In this document: in pieces, positions 18,098-25,412 of the stretch
Numbering within the stretch: position 1 is the first letter of the stretch
Layout of the letters: each line of letters begins with the position of its first letter
NCBI GenBank assembly: GCA_024710875.1
Contig: JANJTX010000005.1
Span: 1 to 48,111 of the forward strand
Source: Anaerolineales bacterium
Lineage (GTDB): Bacteria; Chloroflexota; Anaerolineae; Anaerolineales; UBA11579
Reading direction: 5' to 3'
DNA: 48,111 nucleotides
Position numbers and translations under genes: made by a program
Notes under the pieces: generated by a model
What the model saw: the letters and a program-made list of their open reading frames with translations, nothing else
The model's database searches: none
What the model was told of the DNA's origin: nothing

Positions 18098-19462
18098 ATG
18101 GACCCCAAGCAAGCATGGCAGGCAGTATTGGGTCAGCTCCAAATGGAGATGGCCAAAGCGACGTACGACACCTGGGTACGCGAAACCCATTTTATCGCCT
18201 TCGAAGATGGGATGTATCTGGTCGGCGTGCAGAACGCCTACGCCCGTGACTGGCTGGAAAGCCGCCTCACCAGCACGGTCACCCGTCACCTCACCGGCAT
18301 TTTAAACCGTAGCGTGGAAGTGCAGTTCAAAGTGTGGCACGAGGCCCCCGGCCCTACCGGCCAACCGGTGGTGGAAGCCGCCAGCGAGCCGGAAGAAGAC
18401 GGCCTGCCGGTCACCATCACCAGCAACACCCTTAACCCGCGTTATACCTTCGTCAATTTCGTGGTTGGCGCCAGCAACCGGTTGGCGCACGCCGCTTCAC
18501 AGGCCGTGGCCGAAAGCCCGGCGCGGGCCTACAACCCGCTGTTCCTGTATGGGGGCGTGGGGCTGGGCAAGACCCACTTGCTGCACGCCATCGGCAATGC
18601 CGCCACCCAGCAGGGCTTGCAGGTGCTGTACGTCTCCTCCGAGGAATTTACCAACGATCTCATCAACGCCATCCGCAGCCACAAGACCCAGGCTTTCCGT
18701 GAAAAGTACCGCCGCATTGATGTGCTGCTGATTGACGACATTCAATTTATTGCGGGCAAGGAATCAACCCAGGAAGAATTCTTCCATACCTTCAACACCC
18801 TGCACGGCCAGAACAAACAGATTGTAATTTCATCTGACCGGCCGCCGAAGGCGATGAACACCCTGGAAGAACGCCTGCGTTCGCGCTTTGAGTGGGGCCT
18901 GACGGCCGATATCCAGCCGCCGGATTTTGAAACCCGCCTCGCCATCCTGCGGGCCAAAGCCGAACGCAGTGGCCGCCCGGTGCCGGCCGAAATCCTCGAA
19001 ACCATCGCCCAGCGCATGCAGTCCAACATCCGCGAACTGGAAGGCGGCCTCAACCGCATTCTGGCCTACGCCGATTTGCGCGGCATGCCACTCTCGACCC
19101 AACTGGTGGAAACCGCCCTGGCCGATATGCTGCCCCAACGGCGCGAACTGGACCCCGAGCGGGTGGTGGAAGCCGTTGCCCAGGTCTTTGGCGTGAGCGT
19201 GGGCGAACTGCGCGAGCGCAACCGGGCGCGCCAGATTGCCCTGCCACGCCAGGTGGCTATGTACCTGCTGCGCGAAGAAGCCCAGATCAGCCTGCCCCAG
19301 ATTGGCGAAGTGCTGGGTGGCCGCGACCACACCACCGTGATGTACGGTTGCGACAAAGTGGCCGATATGCTGGAACAGGACGACCGCTTCCGCCGCCAGG
19401 TAGTGGATGCTCGTGACCTGATTTACGGAAAGGCCGCCGTGCAGGCCCAGCCCAGTTGGTAA
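18098..19462 (+). CDS. dnaA: chromosomal replication initiator DnaA
   Basis: A 454-residue initiator. Domain I covers about residues 1-85, a short linker follows, and the AAA+ domain III has Walker A GGVGLGKTH at about 152-160, Walker B LLIDDIQFIAGK, and an arginine-finger region near LRSRFEWGL. Domain IV ends with the DNA-binding signature GGRDHTTVMYGCDKV. It binds DnaA boxes as ATP-DnaA and opens the origin, presumably the region just upstream. GGAGGAG lies eight bases before the ATG. Unlike the usual arrangement, dnaN, recF and gyrB do not follow; a terminator and a TIR gene do. Confidence 0.96.
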   Translation: MDPKQAWQAVLGQLQMEMAKATYDTWVRETHFIAFEDGMYLVGVQNAYARDWLESRLTSTVTRHLTGILNRSVEVQFKVWHEAPGPTGQPVVEAASEPEEDGLPVTITSNTLNPRYTFVNFVVGASNRLAHAASQAVAESPARAYNPLFLYGGVGLGKTHLLHAIGNAATQQGLQVLYVSSEEFTNDLINAIRSHKTQAFREKYRRIDVLLIDDIQFIAGKESTQEEFFHTFNTLHGQNKQIVISSDRPPKAMNTLEERLRSRFEWGLTADIQPPDFETRLAILRAKAERSGRPVPAEILETIAQRMQSNIRELEGGLNRILAYADLRGMPLSTQLVETALADMLPQRRELDPERVVEAVAQVFGVSVGELRERNRARQIALPRQVAMYLLREEAQISLPQIGEVLGGRDHTTVMYGCDKVADMLEQDDRFRRQVVDARDLIYGKAAVQAQPSW

Positions 19463-19472
19463 ACCCCAATTG

Positions 19473-19515
19473 AAAAAACGCCTCCGCCTAATTGGCCGGG
19501 GGCGTTTTTCTTTTT
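19473..19515 (+). terminator. terminator after dnaA
   Basis: AAAAACGCC pairs with GGCGTTTTT around an internal GC-rich stem, followed by C and five T. Confidence 0.85.
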
Positions 19516-19541
19516 AGGAGTCGGGGTGTACAATCAAGTCT

Positions 19542-20969
19542 ATGCAAGGTCGCGCCCTCTGGCTGCTCCCTCTTTGTGCTCTATTGCTGGCCGCCTGTGG
19601 CGCGCTGGCCTATCCCGCCAGCGCGCCGTATGAGGACGCGCAGGCCACCGCGGTCGCGTCTACCCCGGCCTACGAACCCAGCCCGCTACCGGAGCAACCT
19701 GCCAGCCCCACGCCCGCGTCAGCCCGACCCAGCGCTACTGCCCTGCCGCCCACGCCCCAACCGGCGGCCACCCAAACTCTGGCCTTTTTTATACTGCCTT
19801 CGCCCACCGCATCCGGCGGCACGCCTTTCCCCATCATCACGATTGCTCCAATTTTTCTCAGCCCCCTGCCTGATACCGGCGGTGGCGAGGAGCCTACGCC
19901 GCCCATTTTTATCCCCGTAACTGGCAATGAAACACCGGAGCCAGTTGCCACGCCGGATGTGGTTTCACAGGTTGAGAACCAGCTCAAAGACATCAATGAC
20001 CAGCTGACCAGCGGCCGCCTCGCCTATGACCCGCCCGAACAACTGGCGGTGGGTGAAACCACCATCCTGCGGGTCGGGCTGGTGCCGCTGCTGGGCCAGA
20101 GCGAACCCAGCGTGGATGCCACCCTGGCGGTTGACCTGAACACCGAAGTGGAAGACCTGGAAACCGCCACTATCGCCACCTCGCTGGTGATGGAAGCCAG
20201 CCTCTCCGGCGACCCGGGGGCGTTTGCCATCCGCCAGTTGCACCAAAACCCGCGCCAACTGATTGCCGCCGATGAATCAACCCAATGGGCCTGGGAAGTG
20301 ACCGCCCTGCGCCCCGGCACGCATAATCTGACCCTGACCATCTCGGTCGTGCTGGATGTGGGCGGTGTGAGCGAAACCCGCAGTAAAACCTACTCCAATG
20401 ATATTGAGGTCAGAGTCAACCCGGCCATCACCGGCGGTTACCTGCTGGGGTTGTACTGGCTGCCGCTGCTGGTGCTGGCAGCCATCGGCGCCGGGCTGAC
20501 CATCCGCCAGTTGCGCTTCCGCGCTACCAAGCGTAGTTTGCTGGCCGCCCTGGCCGCCGCCCCGCCGGAAGAAGGCCAGCGTTATATCTTCGTTTCTTAC
20601 TCCCACCGCGACGAGCGTTTTGTCATCCCGCTGGCGCGCGACCTGATGGGCCGCGGCATCCGCATCTGGCTGGACCAGCGCGAAATCATCGCTGGCGAAG
20701 ATTGGATGCAACAACTGGAAGAAGGCTTGAAAGAAACAGATGCCCTGCTGGTGGTGCTCAGCCCCCGCTCAGTCGCCTCTAAGTATGTGATGCAGGAAGT
20801 CGCCGCGGCCCAGGCCGCCAAAAAACCGGTCTTCCCCATCATGTACAAGACCTGCGACCTGCCGCCCAACTTAAGCCCGATTCATTTTGTGGATTTCCGC
20901 AGCGATGTACCCAGCGCGCTGGATACCCTGGTGGGCAACCTCACCCAGGCCGGTTACCGCCAACCCTGA
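19542..20969 (+). CDS. membrane lipoprotein with cytoplasmic TIR domain
   Basis: A 475-residue protein of mosaic design. A signal peptide ends in the lipobox LLAAC (Cys 19). A Pro/Thr/Ala-rich spacer runs to about 135, and an extracytoplasmic beta-rich domain covers about 165-292, with WEVTALRPGTHNLTL typical of an Ig-like sandwich. One transmembrane helix (about 300-320) follows and then a TIR_2-type domain at about 348-470, starting FVSYSHRDERF. The alpha-C motif SPRSVASKYVMQEV keeps the Glu (residue 419) that is catalytic in NAD-cleaving TIRs, with Tyr where Trp is common. A TACAAT box ends seven bases before the ATG and no Shine-Dalgarno is near, suggesting a leaderless mRNA. Function is unproven: signalling receptor, or NADase-based defence. 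Confidence 0.8.
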   Translation: MQGRALWLLPLCALLLAACGALAYPASAPYEDAQATAVASTPAYEPSPLPEQPASPTPASARPSATALPPTPQPAATQTLAFFILPSPTASGGTPFPIITIAPIFLSPLPDTGGGEEPTPPIFIPVTGNETPEPVATPDVVSQVENQLKDINDQLTSGRLAYDPPEQLAVGETTILRVGLVPLLGQSEPSVDATLAVDLNTEVEDLETATIATSLVMEASLSGDPGAFAIRQLHQNPRQLIAADESTQWAWEVTALRPGTHNLTLTISVVLDVGGVSETRSKTYSNDIEVRVNPAITGGYLLGLYWLPLLVLAAIGAGLTIRQLRFRATKRSLLAALAAAPPEEGQRYIFVSYSHRDERFVIPLARDLMGRGIRIWLDQREIIAGEDWMQQLEEGLKETDALLVVLSPRSVASKYVMQEVAAAQAAKKPVFPIMYKTCDLPPNLSPIHFVDFRSDVPSALDTLVGNLTQAGYRQP

Positions 20970-20993
20970 CAAGCCCGGTTACAATTGGCGCTT

Positions 20994-21683
20994 ATGGGTC
21001 GCCGCATACTTTTCATTCTGATTAGGTTTCTTTTTCAGGTTCTCACCCGTTTTGAAATCCACGGCCAGCACAACCTGCCTGCAACCGGCGGGGCGCTGGT
21101 GGTCATCAACCATCTCGGGCGGCTGGATGCCGGCATTCTGTTCGTCAGTCTGCCGCGCCATGACACCACCGGCTGGGTTGCCGAGAAGTACCAGCGCTCG
21201 GCCATCATGCGCCTGATTGTCTGGCTGCTGGATGGCATCTGGATAAACCGCTTTGAGACCGACCGCAAAGCCCTCAAAACCGGCGTGGACTGGCTGAAAA
21301 ACGGCCACATACTGGGCATTGCCCCAGAGGGCACCCGCACCGCCACCGGGGCGCTGATGGAAGGCAAGCCCGGGGCGGCCTATGTGGCCGATATGGCTGG
21401 CGTACCGGTCATCCCGGCCGGCATCGTCACCCCACCGGATGTCGTCCGCAAGGCGCTGACCTTCCGGCGGCCGCCCGTCTCCATCACCTACGGCGAGCCG
21501 TTCCAATTGCCGCCGCTGGAGCGCAGCCGCCGCGAAGCGATGCTGGCCGAGCACACCCTTGAAATCATGTGTCGGATTGCGGTCCTGCTGCCGCCGGAAC
21601 TGCACGGCGTGTACGCCGACCACCCACGCCTGCAGGCGTTGCAGGCAGAAAACCAACCCTATACAGGGCAGGAAATAGATTAA
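20994..21683 (+). CDS. 1-acyl-glycerol-3-phosphate acyltransferase family (PlsC-like)
   Basis: A 229-residue acyltransferase. The catalytic HX4D motif is NHLGRLDAG near residue 33, and the phosphate-binding PEGTRT motif follows near residue 105. A hydrophobic N-terminal segment anchors it to the membrane. Family members transfer an acyl chain to lysophosphatidic acid or a related acceptor. I chose ATG 20994 over a TTG three codons earlier. TACAAT ends eight bases upstream and there is no ribosome binding site, so the message may be leaderless. It follows the TIR gene by 24 bases but probably has its own promoter. Confidence 0.8.
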   Translation: MGRRILFILIRFLFQVLTRFEIHGQHNLPATGGALVVINHLGRLDAGILFVSLPRHDTTGWVAEKYQRSAIMRLIVWLLDGIWINRFETDRKALKTGVDWLKNGHILGIAPEGTRTATGALMEGKPGAAYVADMAGVPVIPAGIVTPPDVVRKALTFRRPPVSITYGEPFQLPPLERSRREAMLAEHTLEIMCRIAVLLPPELHGVYADHPRLQALQAENQPYTGQEID

Positions 21684-21690
21684 AAGCCTG

Positions 21691-21696
21691 TATAAT
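21691..21696 (+). promoter_or_regulatory. -10 box of GAF gene
   Basis: A perfect TATAAT follows the stop of the acyltransferase by seven bases. No good -35 box is seen at 17 bases. CAATTG and related palindromic sequence follow immediately. Confidence 0.4.
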
Positions 21697-21739
21697 TGAA
21701 CAATTGTAAGGTTTTTGCAAGGCCGAGGAGAAGCCCGGT

Positions 21740-22345
21740 ATGACCGCTGATACCAATACCATCCGCCACCTGCAGCAGGAGAACATCCGCCTGCGGGCCG
21801 ATAACAACTCCCTCAAGGATTATGTCACGCGCCTGCAGAACGCCATCCGCGCCCTCACCGCCCTGCAACACCAGCTGGACCACATCCGGCCCGACACCAA
21901 CGTCTTTGAACTTATTCAGAACATCCTCAAAGCCGCCCTGGCGGCCGTAGATTCGGAAGATGGCTCGCTGGCTCTGCTGGACGAAGAGAGCAAGCAACTG
22001 GTGTTTGTCGAGGTCATCGGCACCTCGCGCGATAAACTGCTCAATTTCCGCATGCCCGCCAACCAGGGCATTGCCGGCTGGACGGTGATGAACCGCAAGC
22101 CGCGTATGGTGGAAGACAGCCGCAAGGAACAGGCCTTCTCACCCCAGGTGGATAAAATGACCGGCCTGCAAACCAACTCACTCATCTGCGTCCCTTTGCT
22201 GGATGGCCAACGCCCGCTCGGCACACTGGAAGTGGTCAATACCCGCAGCGGCCGGCCGTTTAACCAGTCTGACCTGGAACTGATGATGCTGGTCAGCAAG
22301 CTGGCTTCGTTGGCCATCCTCGGCGCTGAAAAAGCGCAGGGCTAA
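21740..22345 (+). CDS. GAF-domain protein with N-terminal coiled coil
   Basis: A 201-residue protein. Residues 1-45 form a Gln/Leu-rich heptad pattern (RHLQQENIRLRADNNSLK) typical of a dimerising coiled coil. A single GAF domain fills about 55-195, with the recognisable GIAGWTVMNRKPRMVEDS and SLICVPLLDGQRPLGTLEVVN segments. There is no output domain, so it probably senses a small ligand and passes the signal to a partner. GAGGAG lies seven to nine bases before the ATG. It may be co-transcribed with the methyltransferase 10 bases downstream. Confidence 0.8.
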   Translation: MTADTNTIRHLQQENIRLRADNNSLKDYVTRLQNAIRALTALQHQLDHIRPDTNVFELIQNILKAALAAVDSEDGSLALLDEESKQLVFVEVIGTSRDKLLNFRMPANQGIAGWTVMNRKPRMVEDSRKEQAFSPQVDKMTGLQTNSLICVPLLDGQRPLGTLEVVNTRSGRPFNQSDLELMMLVSKLASLAILGAEKAQG

Positions 22346-22355
22346 CAGCCCGGCA

Positions 22356-23054
22356 ATGCCCCTCACCCGCGCCCTGGCGCAAAAAATTTCCGACTACAAC
22401 AACCCGAATTCCCTCGGCTCCCGCTGGCGTGCCCGGCGGGTCGCGCCGCTGCTGGAGTTGATTCAGGCCGCGCATGCCAAACACGGCGGCGTCCGGCTGG
22501 CCGATATCGGCGGCACACCCGGCTACTGGAAGATCCTCCCGCCCGGGTTTCTGACGCAACACAACGTCCACATCACCCTCATCAACCTGCCGGGCAGCCA
22601 GCCGCCCGCCCTGCCAGGCTCTTTTGAATTTGTGGCCGCAGATGCCTGCGACCTCTCGCAGTTCCCGGACCACGCCTTCCACATTGCCCATTCGAATTCG
22701 GTACTGGAGCATGTGGGCGATTGGGGGCGCATGCAGCAGTTTGCCAGCGAAGCCCGGCGGGTCGCGCCGGCTTACTTCGTCCAGACGCCCAACTACTGGT
22801 TTCCAGTCGAACCGCACGCCATGACGCCCTTCTTCCACTGGCTGCCCCGGCCGGCCCGGGTGTGGCTGGTGCAACGCGCCGCCCTCGGCCACTGGCGCAA
22901 AGCGGGGGATGCGGCCGAGGCGCAGCAGATTGTTGACAGCGCCCGCCTGCTGAAGCGTGCCCAATTGGCGACCCTCTTTCCGGATGCCACACTGCTGACT
23001 GAACGCCTGCTGGGGCTGGCGAAATCCTTCGTGGCGTTGCGCCGCGCGGTTTAG
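22356..23054 (+). CDS. class I SAM-dependent methyltransferase
   Basis: A 232-residue enzyme with a Rossmann-type SAM-binding start LADIGGTPGYW near residue 50, an acidic residue at the end of beta-2-like sequence, ADACDLSQFPDHAFHIAHSNSVLEHV (motifs II-III of methyltransf_11/23-type enzymes) and a Tyr/Trp-rich FVQTPNYWFPVEPH segment. The latter form is common in methyltransferases acting on glycans or lipids, but the substrate is not identifiable. It begins 10 bases after the GAF gene stop with no strong ribosome binding site of its own, so coupling is likely. Confidence 0.75.
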   Translation: MPLTRALAQKISDYNNPNSLGSRWRARRVAPLLELIQAAHAKHGGVRLADIGGTPGYWKILPPGFLTQHNVHITLINLPGSQPPALPGSFEFVAADACDLSQFPDHAFHIAHSNSVLEHVGDWGRMQQFASEARRVAPAYFVQTPNYWFPVEPHAMTPFFHWLPRPARVWLVQRAALGHWRKAGDAAEAQQIVDSARLLKRAQLATLFPDATLLTERLLGLAKSFVALRRAV

Positions 23055-23160
23055 AACCAGTGCCTTAAACTTCCCAGCCCGCCTGGGAAGGATTTCCTTG
23101 TTGCTTCCACCCCGAAGTGCAATAATCCAATTGCACCGCACTACGGGAAAGGAGCACGAG

Positions 23161-24141
23161 ATGAACGAGCAGGAATTCACGGTTACGTTTTGGGGCGTGC
23201 GCGGCAGTTACCCGGCCCCCGGCCCGGACACCACCCACATCGGCGGCAATACCACCAGCGTTGAAGTCCGCGCCAGTGGCCGCACGCTGATACTGGATGC
23301 GGGAACCGGAATCATCGGCCTGGGACGGCAACTCAACCAGCGGGCGGCCACCAGCGGCCAGGCCCCGCAGGCGACCCTGCTCTTCACCCACATGCATCAC
23401 GACCACACCCAGGGCTTCCCTTTCTTCTCGACCGCCTACCACCCGGCCGCCCGGCTGCACATTTTTGGGCCAGCGGCCTTTGACCGCAGTCTGGCAGAGG
23501 TGCTGGGGCAAACGATGGTGCCGCCGAACTTTCCGCTGACTCTCAAGGACATGAATGCCAGCATGGATATTCATGAACTGGGGCAAACCGATGTGCTGCG
23601 GTTCGAGGCCGGAGAAAGCGCGCCGCGGGCGCTGCACTTCAGCGATGCCCTGCAGCCCGCCAGCCCGGAAAGTGTGCAGGTGCGCCTGATGCGCTCCTAC
23701 GCGCACCCCGGCACGGTGCTGCTCTACCGGATTGAGCATCTGGGCAAGGCGTTTGTGTTCGCCAGCGATACCGAAGGCTACGTTCACACCGACCGCCGCC
23801 TGGCGACCTTCGCCCTGAAGGCCGACCTGCTAGTGCACGATGCCCAGTACAGTGAAGCGCATTACCTGGGGTTGGTGCGCGGCCTGCCAGCCACCCAGGG
23901 CTACGGCCACTCCACCCCGCGCATGGCCGCCGAGGTGGCGCTTGCGGCCGAGGCTAAACTGCTGGCGCTCACCCACTACGACCCGACTTACACGGATGAA
24001 CAGGTGGACGAATTGGTAACCTGTGCCCGGCGCGACTTCCCGAACAGCATCGCCGCCCGCGAGGGGCTCACGCTGGACCTGCTGCAGCCGGAAGCAGACC
24101 CCGTCTTGCTACAGCAACCAGCCACAATCGCGGCCGAATGA
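23161..24141 (+). CDS. MBL-fold metallo-hydrolase
   Basis: A 326-residue metallo-beta-lactamase-fold enzyme. It opens with TFWGVRGSYPAPGPDTTHIGGNT, a start shared by PhnP/AtsA-like phosphodiesterases. The metal motif THMHHDHTQGFPFF lies near residue 77-90, with later ligands in FVFASDTEGY and LTHYDPTY. The reaction is probably hydrolysis of a phosphodiester, perhaps a cyclic nucleotide, but this is not settled by sequence. I chose ATG 23161, with AAAGGAG seven bases upstream, rather than an open extension to 23098. A Crp/Fnr regulator starts 82 bases downstream. Confidence 0.82.
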   Translation: MNEQEFTVTFWGVRGSYPAPGPDTTHIGGNTTSVEVRASGRTLILDAGTGIIGLGRQLNQRAATSGQAPQATLLFTHMHHDHTQGFPFFSTAYHPAARLHIFGPAAFDRSLAEVLGQTMVPPNFPLTLKDMNASMDIHELGQTDVLRFEAGESAPRALHFSDALQPASPESVQVRLMRSYAHPGTVLLYRIEHLGKAFVFASDTEGYVHTDRRLATFALKADLLVHDAQYSEAHYLGLVRGLPATQGYGHSTPRMAAEVALAAEAKLLALTHYDPTYTDEQVDELVTCARRDFPNSIAAREGLTLDLLQPEADPVLLQQPATIAAE

Positions 24142-24144
24142 TGA

Positions 24145-24173
24145 TTGACCCAACCGCGCGACCCCGGTAAGAT
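24145..24173 (+). promoter_or_regulatory. promoter of Crp/Fnr gene
   Basis: TTGACC (24145-24150), a 17-base spacer and TAAGAT (24168-24173). This places the start of transcription near 24181 and rules out the TTG at 24145 as a translation start. Confidence 0.6.
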
Positions 24174-24222
24174 TGGAGTCGCCGGTTGGGTCACCCGGCT
24201 GAATGGAAAGTGGGAACTGCTG

Positions 24223-24912
24223 ATGTTGAACACACCGCACATCGATTTAAGCCGCGTGGATTTGTTCAAAGGACTGGACGATGCCGCGCTGGAATGGGTG
24301 CAGGCGCGCCTGACCAGCAAAACCTTTGCCACCCATTCCATGATTCTCACGCAAGGCCAACCCGGCGAAGTGGTGTACCTGATTGTCTCCGGCACAGTGA
24401 AAGTCTTCAGCACCGCCCGCGATGGCGCAGAAGTCATCATCTCGGTGCTGGGCGCCGGCGACACGGTAGGCGAAATGAGTATGATTGACAGCACCGGCCG
24501 TTCAGCCAGCGCCATCACGCTCGAAACCAGCGAAATCCTGTGGATGAATCGCAGCGATTTTCAGGAAGCGCTGGAACGTTTTCCGCGGGTGAGCCGGAAT
24601 CTGAACATGATTATGAGCTGGCGGCTGCGCTTCAGTACCGACTTAATCCAGTCGCTGGCAACGCTGGATGTGAACGGGCGGGTGGCGCGCCAGATCCTGG
24701 CCTTCGCCCAGAAATACGGCCAGCCCGACGCCGGCGGCCACACCCTCATCCCCATTCGCCTCAATCAGAGCGAAATCGCCGACCTGGTAGGCGCCTCGCG
24801 CAAACGCGTGAACCAGGTGATGGTGCATTTCAAACGCCAGAATCTGATTGCCGTGGACGCAGACCATCGCATTACCGTGCTGGATGCGGAAAATCTGAAA
24901 CAGTATTGCTGA
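24223..24912 (+). CDS. Crp/Fnr family transcriptional regulator
   Basis: A 229-residue regulator. The cyclic-nucleotide-binding beta-roll occupies about residues 10-125, with GQPGEVVYLIVSGTVKVF and GAGDTVGEMSMID at the ligand pocket; the canonical RS-T of cAMP-binding CRP appears only as STGRSASA, so cAMP binding is possible but not certain. A dimerisation helix follows, then a C-terminal winged helix with LNQSEIADLVGASRKRVNQV (about 175-195). There are no Fnr-type N-terminal Cys residues. ATG 24223 is supported by the promoter position. The neighbouring MBL-fold phosphodiesterase-like gene raises the idea of a shared ligand pathway. Confidence 0.88.
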   Translation: MLNTPHIDLSRVDLFKGLDDAALEWVQARLTSKTFATHSMILTQGQPGEVVYLIVSGTVKVFSTARDGAEVIISVLGAGDTVGEMSMIDSTGRSASAITLETSEILWMNRSDFQEALERFPRVSRNLNMIMSWRLRFSTDLIQSLATLDVNGRVARQILAFAQKYGQPDAGGHTLIPIRLNQSEIADLVGASRKRVNQVMVHFKRQNLIAVDADHRITVLDAENLKQYC

Positions 24913-24958
24913 TTGGGAGTGGATAAATAAATAGACTTCCAGGGTTGGCAGTCAGCAG

Positions 24959-25023
24959 CAGCGGGCTAAAGCCCGCTGTCTGGTGTATCTAGATCGGGTC
25001 AGGCAGTGGGCTGAAGCCCACTG
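24959..25023. repeat. paired covarying palindromes
   Basis: Two hairpins, CAGCGGGCT-AA-AGCCCGCTG (24959-24978) and CAGTGGGCT-GA-AGCCCACTG (25004-25023), have perfect 9-base-pair stems and are 45 bases apart. They differ by one compensated pair (C-G to T-A). No T-run follows either one. Elements of this shape are dispersed in many genomes. A related GTGGG...CCCAC hairpin lies at 2260-2279. Confidence 0.65.
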
Positions 25024-25061
25024 TGGCCCACAAACTTAGCCATTCCCTGCTGATTCGCCCC

Positions 25062-25090
25062 TTGACAACCGGCGTGCTTTTTCACATAAT
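25062..25090 (+). promoter_or_regulatory. promoter of pheST T-box transcript
   Basis: TTGACA (25062-25067), a 17-base spacer and CATAAT (25085-25090). Transcription would start near 25097, just before Stem I of the T-box. Confidence 0.75.
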
Positions 25091-25096
25091 AGAGCG

Positions 25097-25380
25097 CAAT
25101 ACATTCATCGGCAATGACCGAGGAAAGTAAGCGGGCAGAAACTGCCAGAGAAGCCGGGGCACAGGCTGCAACCCCGGCCCAGCCGACCCCCGCCGAAGTT
25201 CCCTCGTGAGCCGCTCTTGTAAACGGGCCAGCCCCTGGTAGCGAGAGCCGTGACCCGCCCGTTAGCGCGGGGGTCAATCGCCGGAGGTTCCGGCCGCTGG
25301 CACAAAGTGAACGGCGCAGCCGTTAATGTGGGTGGTACCGCGGGAATTCCCTCCCGTCCCAGAGTGGACGGGAGTTTTTG
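25097..25380 (+). promoter_or_regulatory. T-box riboswitch, phenylalanine specific
   Basis: The invariant T-box core (AATGTGGGTGGTACCGCG, 25325-25342) is followed by a 9-base-pair terminator stem, CTCCCGTCC (25351-25359) with GGACGGGAG (25366-25374), and five T. Upstream, GAGGAAAGTAAG, CCAGAGAAGCCGGGG and GAAGTTCCCTCGTGAGC match the conserved Stem I landmarks, placing the specifier codon at 25199-25201 as TTC (Phe). The bulge TGGT would pair with tRNA-Phe ending ACCA. Uncharged tRNA-Phe should stabilise the antiterminator and allow pheS-pheT transcription. The attenuation form with a terminator is shown by the T-run. Confidence 0.93.
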
Positions 25381-25412
25381 TTTAACCTGCATCCAAACCT
25401 GCTGGAGGAAGT

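Noticed and set aside
19542-20969. A multi-gene TIR defence island
   Set aside because: The TIR gene is flanked by dnaA and lipid/GAF genes; no partner sensor, nuclease or other defence gene adjoins it, so only the single protein is reported.
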